DNA from: Brevibacillus antibioticus
GTDB lineage: Bacteria > Bacillota > Bacilli > Brevibacillales > Brevibacillaceae
NCBI RefSeq assembly: GCF_005217615.1
Contig: NZ_SZNK01000001.1
Coordinates: 2,561,501 to 2,625,500 of the forward strand
Length of the DNA stretch: 64,000 nt
Reading direction: 5' to 3'
Shown: piece by piece, positions 1 to 8,464 of the stretch
Layout of the letters: each line of letters starts with the position of its first letter
How positions within the stretch are numbered: position 1 is the stretch's first letter
The notes under the pieces: model-generated
Databases searched by the model: none
What the model was told of the DNA's origin: nothing
Seen by the model: only the letters and a program-made list of their open reading frames with translations
Position numbers and translations under genes: made by a program

Positions 1-554
1 TCACGTGTGCGTCCTACTTCCAAAGTGGCTAACTGCGCGATTACAGGTACATCTGTGAGCGGGCGAATTACCTCGATTGCCAGAAGCAGCTCCTCCAGGT
101 CCACGAACGTCTCCAGAATCAGTCCATCTACGCCAGCATGCAACAGAGCAATCGCTTGCTCCTCATACTGATCACGGTATTCGTCCAAAACCTTTTTCTT
201 CACCCGTCCAGCCAAAATCGATCCGATGCTCCCAGCCACATAAGCATCATCCTGTGCGGCTTCCCGTGCTATGGCGACTGCAAGCCGGTTAATCCGCGCT
301 ACCTTATGCTCCAGACCGTAACGGCTTAATGCATCTCGGTTGGCAGAATACGTATTTGTCTCCAGGAAACGTGCACCAGCCTGATAGTAAGACGTATGAA
401 CTTCATGCACCAAACGTGGGTTGGACAAACACAGCTCCTCAAAGCTGACGCCAACGGGGACGCCCACCCCGTGCAGCTGGGTCGCCATCGCACCGTCTCC
501 GACTAGCAAGTGGTCTTTCAAATAGGCTCGTAAATCTTTCTTTCTCGTCGTCAA
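1..554 (-). CDS. Homocysteine S-methyltransferase family protein, N-terminal part (cut by window edge)
   Basis: Reading leftward from a TTG at 552-554 (preceded by AGAAGGGA at a good distance), the frame stays open to the window edge, about 184 codons. The protein begins with a pterin-independent homocysteine methyltransferase start (VGDGAMATQLHG near residue 20, then SNPRLV, ETNTYSANR and GSIGSIL). In related bacilli such a gene often continues into a methylenetetrahydrofolate reductase domain (YitJ type), but that half lies outside the window, so the fusion is inference. It lies 32 bp behind metH in the same direction and probably shares its mRNA and riboswitch control. An ATG further upstream at 580 is out of frame and hits a stop. 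Confidence 0.85.
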   Translation of the reverse strand, partial: MTTRKKDLRAYLKDHLLVGDGAMATQLHGVGVPVGVSFEELCLSNPRLVHEVHTSYYQAGARFLETNTYSANRDALSRYGLEHKVARINRLAVAIAREAAQDDAYVAGSIGSILAGRVKKKVLDEYRDQYEEQAIALLHAGVDGLILETFVDLEELLLAIEVIRPLTDVPVIAQLATLEVGRTR

Positions 555-586
555 CTCAATCCCTTCTCTCCCATTTTCATTTATTT

Positions 587-3500
587 TTAAACTTCAAAAA
601 TGGATGGACCTGCGTTGAAATAACGTGCTTCAGGGTGAGCAAATACCATTGCTGATACGGAAGCTTCTGGCTCCATCATGAAGCCCTCTGTCAGCTGAAC
701 GCCGATATCCTCTGGACGCAGTAGACGGAACAACTGTGCCTGATCCTCTAAGTTCGGGCAAGCAGGATAACCGAAGGAGACACGAATACCCTGATATCTA
801 GCACCGAAGCGCTCCAGCATCGTCATCTCAACTGGGTCCGGGATGCCCCACACGTCGCGCATGACGTGGTGAATTCGCTCAGCAAATGCCTCTGCCAGCT
901 CCAATGCCAAGGCTTGGAGGACATGAGAGCGCAAGTAGTCGCCACGCTCTTTTAGCTCTGTAGATTTTTCGCGAATCCCTCCCCCAGCCGTTACCGTCAG
1001 GAATCCGACATAATCCATTTCCTTGCTCTCCACTGGTCGCAAAAAGTCGGACAGGCAAAGATGAGGTTCTTCCGGCTGACGCGGGAACGTAAAGCGCTCT
1101 AGTAGCTTGCTGTGGTCTTTTGGATCATAGACCAAAATATCATTGCCATCTGACTGTGCCGGGAAGAACTGATACACACCGTGTGTCGTAATGGTTCCTT
1201 TTTGCTTCGCTTCATTTAATAGCTCTTCCACAATGCCGTACAGTTCCAGTACCTTCTCGTCGCCTTCCTCTATCAATCTATCTACATTTCCGCGAACACC
1301 GAGGTGTTTTCCGAGAAGCATCCGCAGGTTCAAATACGGTTGCAGATGGCTGAGCGGGTATTGTCGCAGGACATGCCGTTCACAATCTGGCGGCAGATGG
1401 ATCGGAACGATTCTGCTGATCGCTGAGCGAGCTGGCAAAGTTGCTTTTTTCTCCTCGACAACAGGCTGAGCCGTTGCGACTGCTTCCAGTAGATGCTGCT
1501 GTTCCTCTACCAAACGATCACGTTCATCCGGATTTTGCAGACGATTCACGAGATCCAGACCATCCATGGCATCTTTTGCATATAAAACAATTCCGCGGTA
1601 TTCCGGTGCGATCCGGTTCGATGTGAACTTGCGCGTCAACGCCGCGCCGCCAACCATCATCGGAATATCAATGCCTGCATCACGCAGGTCTTGTGCAGTA
1701 ATGACCATTTGCTGCGCGGATTTGACCAAGAGTCCAGACAGACCGATGGCATCCGGCTTTTCTTCTCTGCATGCGACAATCAGTTGCTCTGGCGGTACCT
1801 TGATCCCCAGATTCACGACATTGTAGCCGTTGTTTGACAAAATAATTTCCACGAGGTTTTTTCCGATGTCGTGTACATCGCCCTTGACTGTCGCCAACAA
1901 GATTTTCCCCTTGGCAGCGGCATCGCTTTTTTCCATGAACGGCTCTAAAAACGATACGGATGCCTTCATGACTTCCGCACTTTGCAATACTTCTGCCACG
2001 ATAAGCTGGTTGCCGTTGAACAGGCGACCGACCTCTTCCATCCCAGCCATCAACGGACCGTTGATGATCTCGAGCGGTGTGTATTTATCCAGAGCCAGCT
2101 TCAAGTCTTCCACCAGACCATCCTTAGAGCCTTCGACTACATAACGGGCCAAGCGTTCTTCGAGTGTTAACGAGGAGACCTCCACACTGACTTCCTTTTT
2201 CTTTTGGCGATAAAATTCGGTGAAGGCTGCCAATGTCTCATCATTCGTCTCGAACAGCAGGGCTTCTGCCAGCTTTCTCTCGTCTTCTGGTATCGAAGCG
2301 TAGCGCTCCAGCTTTTCCGTGTTGACGATGGCGTAATCAAGCCCTGCGAGAGTGGTGTGGTATAAGAAGACCGCATTCAGCACTTCCCTGCCCGCAGGAG
2401 GCAAGCCGAAGGAAACGTTACTGACACCCAGGATCGTCTTGCAAGCAGGCATTGCCTGTTTGATCAAACGAATTCCTTCTACGGTTTCCTTTGCAGAGCC
2501 GATGTATTGTTCATCTCCTGTCCCTACTGGAAAGACGAGTGGATCGAAAATAATATCCTGTGGCTTTATTCCGTACTGGTTGACAAGAATGTCGTACGAG
2601 CGTTGCGCGACCTCCAGCTTCTTTTCGCGAGTGATCGCCATACCCGCTTCTTCAATCGTTCCAACGACAACGGAGGCACCGAACTTGTGAATAAGTGGAA
2701 CCACTTCCTCAAATCGCTCCAAGCCGTCTTCTAAGTTAATCGAGTTGAGAATGGCCTTCCCTTGCGAATAGCGAAGTCCCAGCTCCATGACCTTGGCATC
2801 TGTCGAGTCGATCATGAGGGGGGCTTTTACTTTTTTTGCGATGAACTGTAGGAATTTTCCCATATCTTCGTATTCATCACGGTCGGGGTCAGCCAAGCAT
2901 ATATCGATGACGTGTGCGCCGCGTTTTACTTGGGCTCGGGCAATATCAGATGCTTCTTCATAGTGACCGGCTGCAATCATTTCACGAAATTTTTTGGAAC
3001 CGATGACATTGGTCCTCTCCCCTACTAGCAAGGGACGATTGTCATCTTCGACGTAAACAACCTCGATCCCGGAGACCGCGCTCAGCGGTTCTACAGCTGC
3101 ACTGCGTGGCTTGCAGTCTTGCAATGCTTCTGCCATCGCTTGAATATGGTCAGGCGTTGTTCCGCAGCAACCACCCGCGACATTTATCCAGCCCTGTTCA
3201 GCGAACGCCCGCATTTTCGAAGCAAGTCCCTGTGGCGTTTCATGGTAATGACCGTTCTCGTCTGGCAAGCCTGCGTTCGGATAACAGCTGACCGCACATT
3301 GGGCAATTCCTGATAGTGTCCGCAGATGATCACGCATGAACTCGGGTCCAGTCGCACAGTTCAGACCAATGGAGACTGGCTTTATATGTTCCAAGGAGAT
3401 GTAAAACGCCTCGATGTTTTGGCCCGCCAGCGTTGTGCCCATCGGCTCAATCGTACCTGACAGCATCACGGGGAGTTCCTGTCCAAGCTCTTCAAAAGCT

Positions 3501-4033
3501 TTGCGAATCCCGATTCCGCCAGCCTTCACGTTCAACGTATCTTGCGAGGTTTCCAAAAGAAGAACATCGGAGCCGCCGAGAATCAAACCTTTTGCCTGAC
3601 GATAATACGCCTCGATCAGTTCTTCGAAAGTGACACCGCCTGTCAACGAAAGGGTTTTGGTCGTAGGTCCCATTGCACCTGCTACAAAACGCGGCCACTC
3701 CTTTGTGGAATAGGCATCCACCGCTTCTCTGGCCAAGCGAGCTGCCGCTATATTGATCTCAAGGTCTTTTTCTGGCACATCGTACTCAGCCAAAACGATG
3801 GAAGCAGCACCAAACGTATTTGTCTCGACGATGTCTGCGCCCGCCTCTAAATATTTCTCGTGAATGGAACGGATCACATCTGGTCTGGTCAGGTTCAGGA
3901 GTTCATTACAGCCATCATAGGCTTCACCGCCGAAATCATCAGCAGTCAGGTTCGCTTGTTGAAGCATGGTGCCCATTGCACCGTCCAGAATCAGAATTTT
4001 CCGGGAAAGCTGTTCGCGAAAGGTTGGTTTCAT
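587..4033 (-). CDS. metH: Cobalamin-dependent methionine synthase
   Basis: Transfers the methyl group of 5-methyltetrahydrofolate to homocysteine through methylcobalamin. All modules are visible in 1148 residues: homocysteine domain with zinc ligands C226 (GLNCATG) and C289-C290 (GGCCGTT); pterin-binding domain around 335-610 (LLVGERTNVIGS); cap; B12 domain with DxHxxG motif GDVHDIGKN, H721 being the lower cobalt ligand; and a C-terminal AdoMet reactivation domain ending near the stop. The length fits the Bacillota family, slightly shorter than the E. coli enzyme. First gene of an operon with the homocysteine methyltransferase gene at 1-554, behind a SAM riboswitch. Confidence 0.97.
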   Translation of the reverse strand: MKPTFREQLSRKILILDGAMGTMLQQANLTADDFGGEAYDGCNELLNLTRPDVIRSIHEKYLEAGADIVETNTFGAASIVLAEYDVPEKDLEINIAAARLAREAVDAYSTKEWPRFVAGAMGPTTKTLSLTGGVTFEELIEAYYRQAKGLILGGSDVLLLETSQDTLNVKAGGIGIRKAFEELGQELPVMLSGTIEPMGTTLAGQNIEAFYISLEHIKPVSIGLNCATGPEFMRDHLRTLSGIAQCAVSCYPNAGLPDENGHYHETPQGLASKMRAFAEQGWINVAGGCCGTTPDHIQAMAEALQDCKPRSAAVEPLSAVSGIEVVYVEDDNRPLLVGERTNVIGSKKFREMIAAGHYEEASDIARAQVKRGAHVIDICLADPDRDEYEDMGKFLQFIAKKVKAPLMIDSTDAKVMELGLRYSQGKAILNSINLEDGLERFEEVVPLIHKFGASVVVGTIEEAGMAITREKKLEVAQRSYDILVNQYGIKPQDIIFDPLVFPVGTGDEQYIGSAKETVEGIRLIKQAMPACKTILGVSNVSFGLPPAGREVLNAVFLYHTTLAGLDYAIVNTEKLERYASIPEDERKLAEALLFETNDETLAAFTEFYRQKKKEVSVEVSSLTLEERLARYVVEGSKDGLVEDLKLALDKYTPLEIINGPLMAGMEEVGRLFNGNQLIVAEVLQSAEVMKASVSFLEPFMEKSDAAAKGKILLATVKGDVHDIGKNLVEIILSNNGYNVVNLGIKVPPEQLIVACREEKPDAIGLSGLLVKSAQQMVITAQDLRDAGIDIPMMVGGAALTRKFTSNRIAPEYRGIVLYAKDAMDGLDLVNRLQNPDERDRLVEEQQHLLEAVATAQPVVEEKKATLPARSAISRIVPIHLPPDCERHVLRQYPLSHLQPYLNLRMLLGKHLGVRGNVDRLIEEGDEKVLELYGIVEELLNEAKQKGTITTHGVYQFFPAQSDGNDILVYDPKDHSKLLERFTFPRQPEEPHLCLSDFLRPVESKEMDYVGFLTVTAGGGIREKSTELKERGDYLRSHVLQALALELAEAFAERIHHVMRDVWGIPDPVEMTMLERFGARYQGIRVSFGYPACPNLEDQAQLFRLLRPEDIGVQLTEGFMMEPEASVSAMVFAHPEARYFNAGPSIFEV

Positions 4034-4084
4034 TGACGTGCCCCTTTTCTCCCTTACATCGGCTTATTCTCCCTAATTGGGTGT

Positions 4085-4120
4085 AAAAAAAAATCCTCTT
4101 CTTTTGAAAGAAGAGGATTT
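4085..4120 (-). terminator. Riboswitch-controlled intrinsic terminator ahead of metH
   Basis: On the minus strand, arms of about 15 bp (4106-4120 with 4091-4105) are followed by a run of nine T. The first arm contains ATCCTCTT, which can instead pair with AAGAGGAT in the 3' side of aptamer helix P1 (4148-4155), the expected antiterminator of an S-box leader. Confidence 0.9.
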
Positions 4121-4150
4121 GTCAGCAGATAAGAAAACGCCTGAGACATC

Positions 4151-4252
4151 CTCTTATCTTTCAAAGCACGTAGCTTTGCTGGAATTGGCACCGGATTTTT
4201 ACCGGTTGCCGAGGCTTCATCAGGCCAGTCCCTCTGCCTCTCTGGATAAGAG
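4151..4252 (-). promoter_or_regulatory. SAM-I (S-box) riboswitch aptamer
   Basis: Minus-strand RNA carries S-box landmarks in order: P1 5' side CTCTTATC, AGAGAGGCAGAGGGACTGG, CCTGATGAAGCC, CGGCAACC, GGTGCCAATTCC and P1 3' side GATAAGAG. SAM binding would stabilise P1 and leave the downstream terminator free, so metH and the gene behind it are read when SAM is low. Classification is by recognition of the conserved core, not by a covariance search. Confidence 0.95.
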
Positions 4253-4465
4253 TCGTACACTTGTCATTTAGTTGTTTTGCGAAATGTCTTGAATGTTTGC
4301 AAGTATCTTAACACCCCCTTTGTCTCCCCGTCAATTGTGAATTGTCTATTTTTTACGGAGCCTCTCCTCTTACGCGCCCATTTTTGCCTAAGCTGGGCAT
4401 CCGCCCAGTCCAATATCGGCATTCGTGTATAGACTGGAGTATAACGGAAAGGAGGGGAAACAAAG

Positions 4466-4573
4466 ATGAGTACATCATTCTGCGGAAACGGATTCTTCGG
4501 TGACTGCTTCGCAATCGTGCTCGTGCTGTTTATCCTGTTGGTAATTATTGGGTGCTCGTGTGACGACTGTTAG
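4466..4573 (+). CDS. YjcZ-family small membrane micropeptide (sporulation-associated)
   Basis: A 35-residue peptide starting at ATG 4466 behind GGAAAGGAGGGG. It begins MSTSFCGNGFFGDC, then has one strongly hydrophobic segment (AIVLVLFILLVIIG) and ends CSCDDC. This is the layout of the YjcZ-type micropeptides common in spore formers: a short Gly/aromatic head and one membrane helix. Five cysteines in 35 residues are unusual. Function is not established; the sporulation link comes from the family name. Too small for ordinary gene calling. Confidence 0.75.
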   Translation: MSTSFCGNGFFGDCFAIVLVLFILLVIIGCSCDDC

Positions 4574-4583
4574 ATAAGTGTTT

Positions 4584-4637
4584 AAAAAAAGGCTATCCCA
4601 AAAGCCATCAAGAATGGCTGCGGGATAGCCTTTTTTT
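4584..4637. terminator. Bidirectional intrinsic terminator
   Basis: Arms GGCTATCCC (4591-4599) and GGGATAGCC (4622-4630), flanked by A-run and T-run, close both the micropeptide gene on the plus strand and the convergent gene ending at 4642. Confidence 0.85.
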
Positions 4638-4641
4638 CGTT

Positions 4642-6852
4642 TTAGTCGGCGATAAACTTGCCTGTCACGGCATCAAGGGTCATAAATTTAATCGCCCGCT
4701 CTTCGTCACTCCACGGCACATACGCCAGCTTTGGTTGAGCTAATTTTTGCCCATCCACATCTTTCATCAAATAAACCAGCTTTAGAGGCATGACGCGTAA
4801 ATACTCTTCAACAGCCTTGTCTTTCGAAACGATCCTGTCGGATGCTGGAAGCTCCACCAACTCGTGCGTCATTCTGAAGTTATGAAACTTTGTCACTTTG
4901 CCAGAAGACGGATCAACTGTTACCGAATAAGCCGCTTTTTGCTCGCGATCCTGTACAGGAATGCCATCCTTGCTCATAAAATATCTGAATTCCCATTCGC
5001 CCGATGACACAGGATTCGCTTCGGCTGGCTGTATGACTTGTGCTAATTGCACCTCTTTTACGCCAGGATCGACGTATTTATGCAGAAAGGCGAGTGCAGC
5101 CTCTTCCGCTTGCTCGCGTTTGACTGTCACCGCTGTATCAGAACGCGGTGATCCCAGCCCGACGACACTGCCTGTTTCTGCAATGACTTCTACGCCGATA
5201 TACTTGTCATTTTTATCATTCCAGACGTATTCCTTGCGCCCCTCGCGGATACTCTCACTCTCTCTATAGGTCGATTCATCTACCTGTATGCCAAATTCCG
5301 CTTGCAGCAGTGCTTTTGCCTCATCCTTGGAGCGAACCTTGACGTATTCCTTTAGAGATTCGATCGGATGTGCTTCCGTCGTATTCAACTGATCATAGGC
5401 AAGCCCATTATCTCCCGTTCCATACATAATCTTGCCACTGGTCGCGTCGATATGCCACTCCGTACCATCTTCACGTCCTCTTTGCATGAAGGAAACAGCT
5501 GGCGTGTATTCCAGAATAGGTTGCCACCTCTTCCCTTGCTTTGATTCTGGCCATATTCTCGGATTCTGCACGTATCGAAGCTTCATATGCTCACTCAGCT
5601 CTTTGATGGCTACCTCTTCTGACACAGCACTCGATACATCCGGGTACTGCGACGGCTCGAATGTTTCGGGCTCCTTGCTGAGATATCGGACGTGACCAGA
5701 GTCAGTTGTTGTTATGCTAATTTCATCAGACAACACTGGCAGTCCGTTGTAATATCGCAGGTACACCCCTGGATCGTTGGCATCCACTAACCGATAGTTT
5801 TCACTATCCGCCCCGAGCAGTTTGTTCAGGAACTGTCGCTCTTGCTGCAAGGCTTTTGCTCCCTCTGCCTCTTTCCCGCTCGCTGCTTCCTTTTCATCCC
5901 TATACAAAAGCCTGTACGATTCCAGTGCTTGACCATTTCCATAGATCACAAGAGAAACCTTATGCCCCTCGTTGTTCGTTTTCCCCAAGATGAATGACAT
6001 GCCATCGTGGTTCTTTTCTTTATCCAAAAGAAGAAGGGACGGGTTCAAATCAGGCATGGCATCTGTAAGCTTGGTGAAAAAGGCTTGTTCATGCTTGTTC
6101 AATCGCCCGAAAAACGCGACTTGCTCCTGTTGGTCAATTCCAACTGACAATACGTCGAACGGAACGGGCTGGCCGTTTTCCATCCGTTGATAATTCACGC
6201 TCATCCATGGGCCTTTTACCATATACTCGTCAGTATATCTCTGAGTCTCGACGAGTTCATAGATCTTGCTTCCCTCTCCCAAGAAAGCTTGTAGAAATGC
6301 GTTTGCTACATTCTCCGCGGTCTTGGCTGATGGCAATTTCTCTTCCTTCTGTTCTCCTCGATCACCATCGATTGTAAAGCTCTCAATTTGTCCAGTCTGT
6401 ATATCATAAGCAACCTTGGCACGAGCATTATCGCCTTCCAATAACGTTAGATCACTGATTCCATGGCTTGTACGATCCACTCTTATTGTCATCTTGCTCA
6501 AGGCTGAAATCGACTTTTTCAAGGGCAAAATTGCCTCTTCTGCCGATACCTTTACGTTGTTCTGCTTTGCCTCTGTATTCTTTTTATCCGTTGCAGTCGT
6601 TGCGACCGCACTCGCTAAATTTTTTCCACTCGGCATCTGTGGAAACCAACCTTGCTGGTGCATGCCCACAGCAGTTACCGCCAAGCAAGCAGCAAGTGAT
6701 CCAGCCATAAATAATCGGTTTCGACTTTTGTGTTTATTCTGTGCAATTGCACCTCTGATCCGCAATTCCATCTCTTTTGTAAACCTCACTTCTTCTATCG
6801 ATTTTTGACTCCCATTCCGTACTGCTTCGCGCATTTGCTTATCTACATCCAT
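4642..6852 (-). CDS. Membrane-anchored YcdB/YcdC-domain protein, probable anti-sigma partner
   Basis: A 736-residue protein with a charged cytoplasmic head (1-44), one membrane helix around 46-66 (LFMAGSLAACLAVTAVGM) and a long extracytoplasmic part with repeated YcdB/PepSY-like units (for example ITTTDSGHVRYLSK, IDATSGKIMYGTG, VTVDPSSGKVTKFH, LDAVTGKFIAD). Its start overlaps the end of the ECF sigma gene by 10 bp, with AGGAGGG inside the sigma gene. Topology and coupling suggest that it holds or senses for that sigma factor, but I see no clear zinc anti-sigma motif. Hence the anti-sigma role is inference; the domain type is recognised. Confidence 0.75.
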   Translation of the reverse strand: MDVDKQMREAVRNGSQKSIEEVRFTKEMELRIRGAIAQNKHKSRNRLFMAGSLAACLAVTAVGMHQQGWFPQMPSGKNLASAVATTATDKKNTEAKQNNVKVSAEEAILPLKKSISALSKMTIRVDRTSHGISDLTLLEGDNARAKVAYDIQTGQIESFTIDGDRGEQKEEKLPSAKTAENVANAFLQAFLGEGSKIYELVETQRYTDEYMVKGPWMSVNYQRMENGQPVPFDVLSVGIDQQEQVAFFGRLNKHEQAFFTKLTDAMPDLNPSLLLLDKEKNHDGMSFILGKTNNEGHKVSLVIYGNGQALESYRLLYRDEKEAASGKEAEGAKALQQERQFLNKLLGADSENYRLVDANDPGVYLRYYNGLPVLSDEISITTTDSGHVRYLSKEPETFEPSQYPDVSSAVSEEVAIKELSEHMKLRYVQNPRIWPESKQGKRWQPILEYTPAVSFMQRGREDGTEWHIDATSGKIMYGTGDNGLAYDQLNTTEAHPIESLKEYVKVRSKDEAKALLQAEFGIQVDESTYRESESIREGRKEYVWNDKNDKYIGVEVIAETGSVVGLGSPRSDTAVTVKREQAEEAALAFLHKYVDPGVKEVQLAQVIQPAEANPVSSGEWEFRYFMSKDGIPVQDREQKAAYSVTVDPSSGKVTKFHNFRMTHELVELPASDRIVSKDKAVEEYLRVMPLKLVYLMKDVDGQKLAQPKLAYVPWSDEERAIKFMTLDAVTGKFIAD

Positions 6853-7415
6853 TCCAATCCCTCCTTTTCACACAATGCCTTAAAATGTTTTCGGGCCCGG
6901 GACAATTGGGTTCGTACAGCATCTTCTGAAACTTCCAACACATGCGCAATCTCTTTGATTGACAAATCTTCATAGTAATGAAGTACCATGACTTTTCGGT
7001 ACAGTGGCGAGAGCTTCATCACCTGCTCCGCTACCTGTACCTTGCTCATTCGTCCGATGACAGCCGATTCAACATTTGCGGTGTCGACCTTTTCCGGGGG
7101 TGCTTCCTCTTTGGAGAGGTATGTAGAAAAAATCTGGCGAAAAGACCACGAACGCAAATATTTACGGGACTCGTTGATCGCGATTCGGTAAAGCCACGTT
7201 TTCACGCTACTCTGATGGCGGAACTGATCCAGACCCCGATACGCCTTCAGAAACACTTCCTGGGTAATGTCTTCCGCGATCCCCCGATCCTTGACGATCA
7301 AGTAGGCGAGCTGCACGATGTTGTCTCCGTACTCGCTCATAAGTCTCGTCAGCTTCTCCTCGTTGGTCAGTTGCAGCGTCCAGTCCACTTCGCTACTTTT
7401 GGCACTTGCATTCAC
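6843..7415 (-). CDS. ECF-type RNA polymerase sigma factor
   Basis: 190 residues from GTG 7413-7415, chosen because AAGGAGGTGA lies 7 bp upstream; the longer open frame to 7685 lacks such a site and its extra N-terminus does not look like protein. Sigma region 2 (YGDNIVQLAYLIVKD, AEDITQEVFLKAYRGLDQF, SVKTWLYRIAINESRKYLRSW) and region 4 (LSPLYRKVMVLHYYEDLSIKEIA, then a helix-turn-helix VSEDAVRTQLSRARK) are both complete. It is followed at once by the membrane-anchored YcdB-type gene, as expected for a sigma/partner pair. Confidence 0.93.
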   Translation of the reverse strand: MNASAKSSEVDWTLQLTNEEKLTRLMSEYGDNIVQLAYLIVKDRGIAEDITQEVFLKAYRGLDQFRHQSSVKTWLYRIAINESRKYLRSWSFRQIFSTYLSKEEAPPEKVDTANVESAVIGRMSKVQVAEQVMKLSPLYRKVMVLHYYEDLSIKEIAHVLEVSEDAVRTQLSRARKHFKALCEKEGLEWM

Positions 7416-7614
7416 GCGCTGTTCACCTCCTTGTTCCGTGTTGATATGTATTTGATCCAGCTGGCTTATTTTTGTGACAAGATTATCCAATGATTTTATC
7501 AATAAATCAGTTTGCCTTCTTCCACTACTGCACTCCGTTGCGTTGCTTTCATTGTCAGCGCACATTGCTTTTGCTATCATGAGGCTTATTGTAGAGCGAA
7601 AGGAACGAGATGAC

Positions 7615-8103
7615 ATGGCTGACTTACAAGCACGTGAAAAAGACAAATTTCTGTCCTGTTTGGAGACCATAAAAGAACTATCCAAATCAGAGTTTGAAAC
7701 CTATTCCATCGTTAAGAATACCGAAACCGGGGAACATTATCTCCACTATTTTTTGTCCCATATTAACTTATCCGAGGGAGGTAGAAGAGACGATTACGAT
7801 CACTTCCTGCCGATTGAATCCGACGATATTTTAGCGCTTATGTTTGGCGAACAGCCTTACCAGTTTCCGGAGAACTGGCGCTCCGCTTATTTGCGCAGTG
7901 GAAATGACAATCGATTGATCCCGTTCGATCCATCGGAAAATTACGATCTGGACGATGCCGCTGCTGCCGAGCTGGCCATGCTCGAAAAGCTGGAACAGTA
8001 CAAAGAGCAAATGATGAACGCGGATAACCTCAGCGCGGAAGAAAGGGAGGAGCTGACCAAACAATATTTCGCGGAATTAGATAAGATTTTAAAAAAACCT
8101 TGA
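7615..8103 (+). CDS. Conserved hypothetical acidic protein
   Basis: 162 residues from ATG 7615, preceded by AAAGGAACGAG; upstream codons of the longer open frame overlap the divergent sigma leader and look non-coding. No signal peptide or membrane helix. The sequence is acidic with a central aromatic part (DHFLPIESDDILALMFG) and a likely helical C-terminus rich in Glu and Lys (ELAMLEKLEQYKEQ, AEEREELTKQYFAELDKILKK). I do not recognise the family. It sits just upstream of the argS promoter, transcribed the same way but with the separate promoter between them. Confidence 0.7.
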   Translation: MADLQAREKDKFLSCLETIKELSKSEFETYSIVKNTETGEHYLHYFLSHINLSEGGRRDDYDHFLPIESDDILALMFGEQPYQFPENWRSAYLRSGNDNRLIPFDPSENYDLDDAAAAELAMLEKLEQYKEQMMNADNLSAEEREELTKQYFAELDKILKKP

Positions 8104-8113
8104 TCGAGGCACC

Positions 8114-8143
8114 TTGCATCATGATGGTATAAACAGCTATAAT
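8114..8143 (+). promoter_or_regulatory. Sigma-A promoter of argS
   Basis: TTGCAT (8114-8119), 18-bp spacer, TATAAT (8138-8143), placed about 20 bp ahead of the T-box Stem I. Confidence 0.8.
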
Positions 8144-8159
8144 TCTAGAGAAACAAATG

Positions 8160-8445
8160 AATCGTTGATGAGGATAGTACTCCTTGTGTGAGGACGAAAG
8201 CGAGTCGGGGACGGTGTGAGCCCGATGCCAAACCATGTGAGGAAGCGCCCCTCGGAGATGCCGCCTGAACATCCTACGCCAGCCATTATGGGCAACGGAT
8301 CGTGTAGGGCTTTGCCGGGACTGCCCGTTACAGCAGGTTAAGCGGTTTTTTCCTTCCTATGTGATGGAAGGGAAAAACAACAAGAGTGGCACCGCGGGAG
8401 TATAACCTCTCGTCTCTTTTTCACAGGAGACGTAGAGGTTTTTTA
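8160..8445 (+). promoter_or_regulatory. T-box leader of argS (tRNA-Arg sensing)
   Basis: Stem I starts at GATGAGGATAGTA (8167 on) and closes with TGAACATC (8266-8273). The 14-nt T-box AGAGTGGCACCGCG lies at about 8383-8396, with TGGC able to pair with a tRNA 3' end GCCA. An intrinsic terminator follows. In the 3' strand of the likely specifier loop a CGC triplet (8262-8264), an arginine codon, is the best specifier candidate; that placement is my manual fold and is uncertain. Uncharged tRNA-Arg should prevent termination and raise argS expression. Confidence 0.92.
8404..8445 (+). terminator. T-box terminator hairpin
   Basis: AACCTCTCGTCTC pairs with GAGACGTAGAGGTT (one small bulge), followed by TTTTTT. 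Its 5' part overlaps the region after the T-box used by the antiterminator. Confidence 0.88.
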
Positions 8446-8464
8446 TTTGAAAGGGGAATTTTAG

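Noticed and set aside
4261..4330. Sigma-A promoter for metH
   Set aside because: Candidate hexamers (TTCAAG, TAAATG) match consensus at only three positions each.
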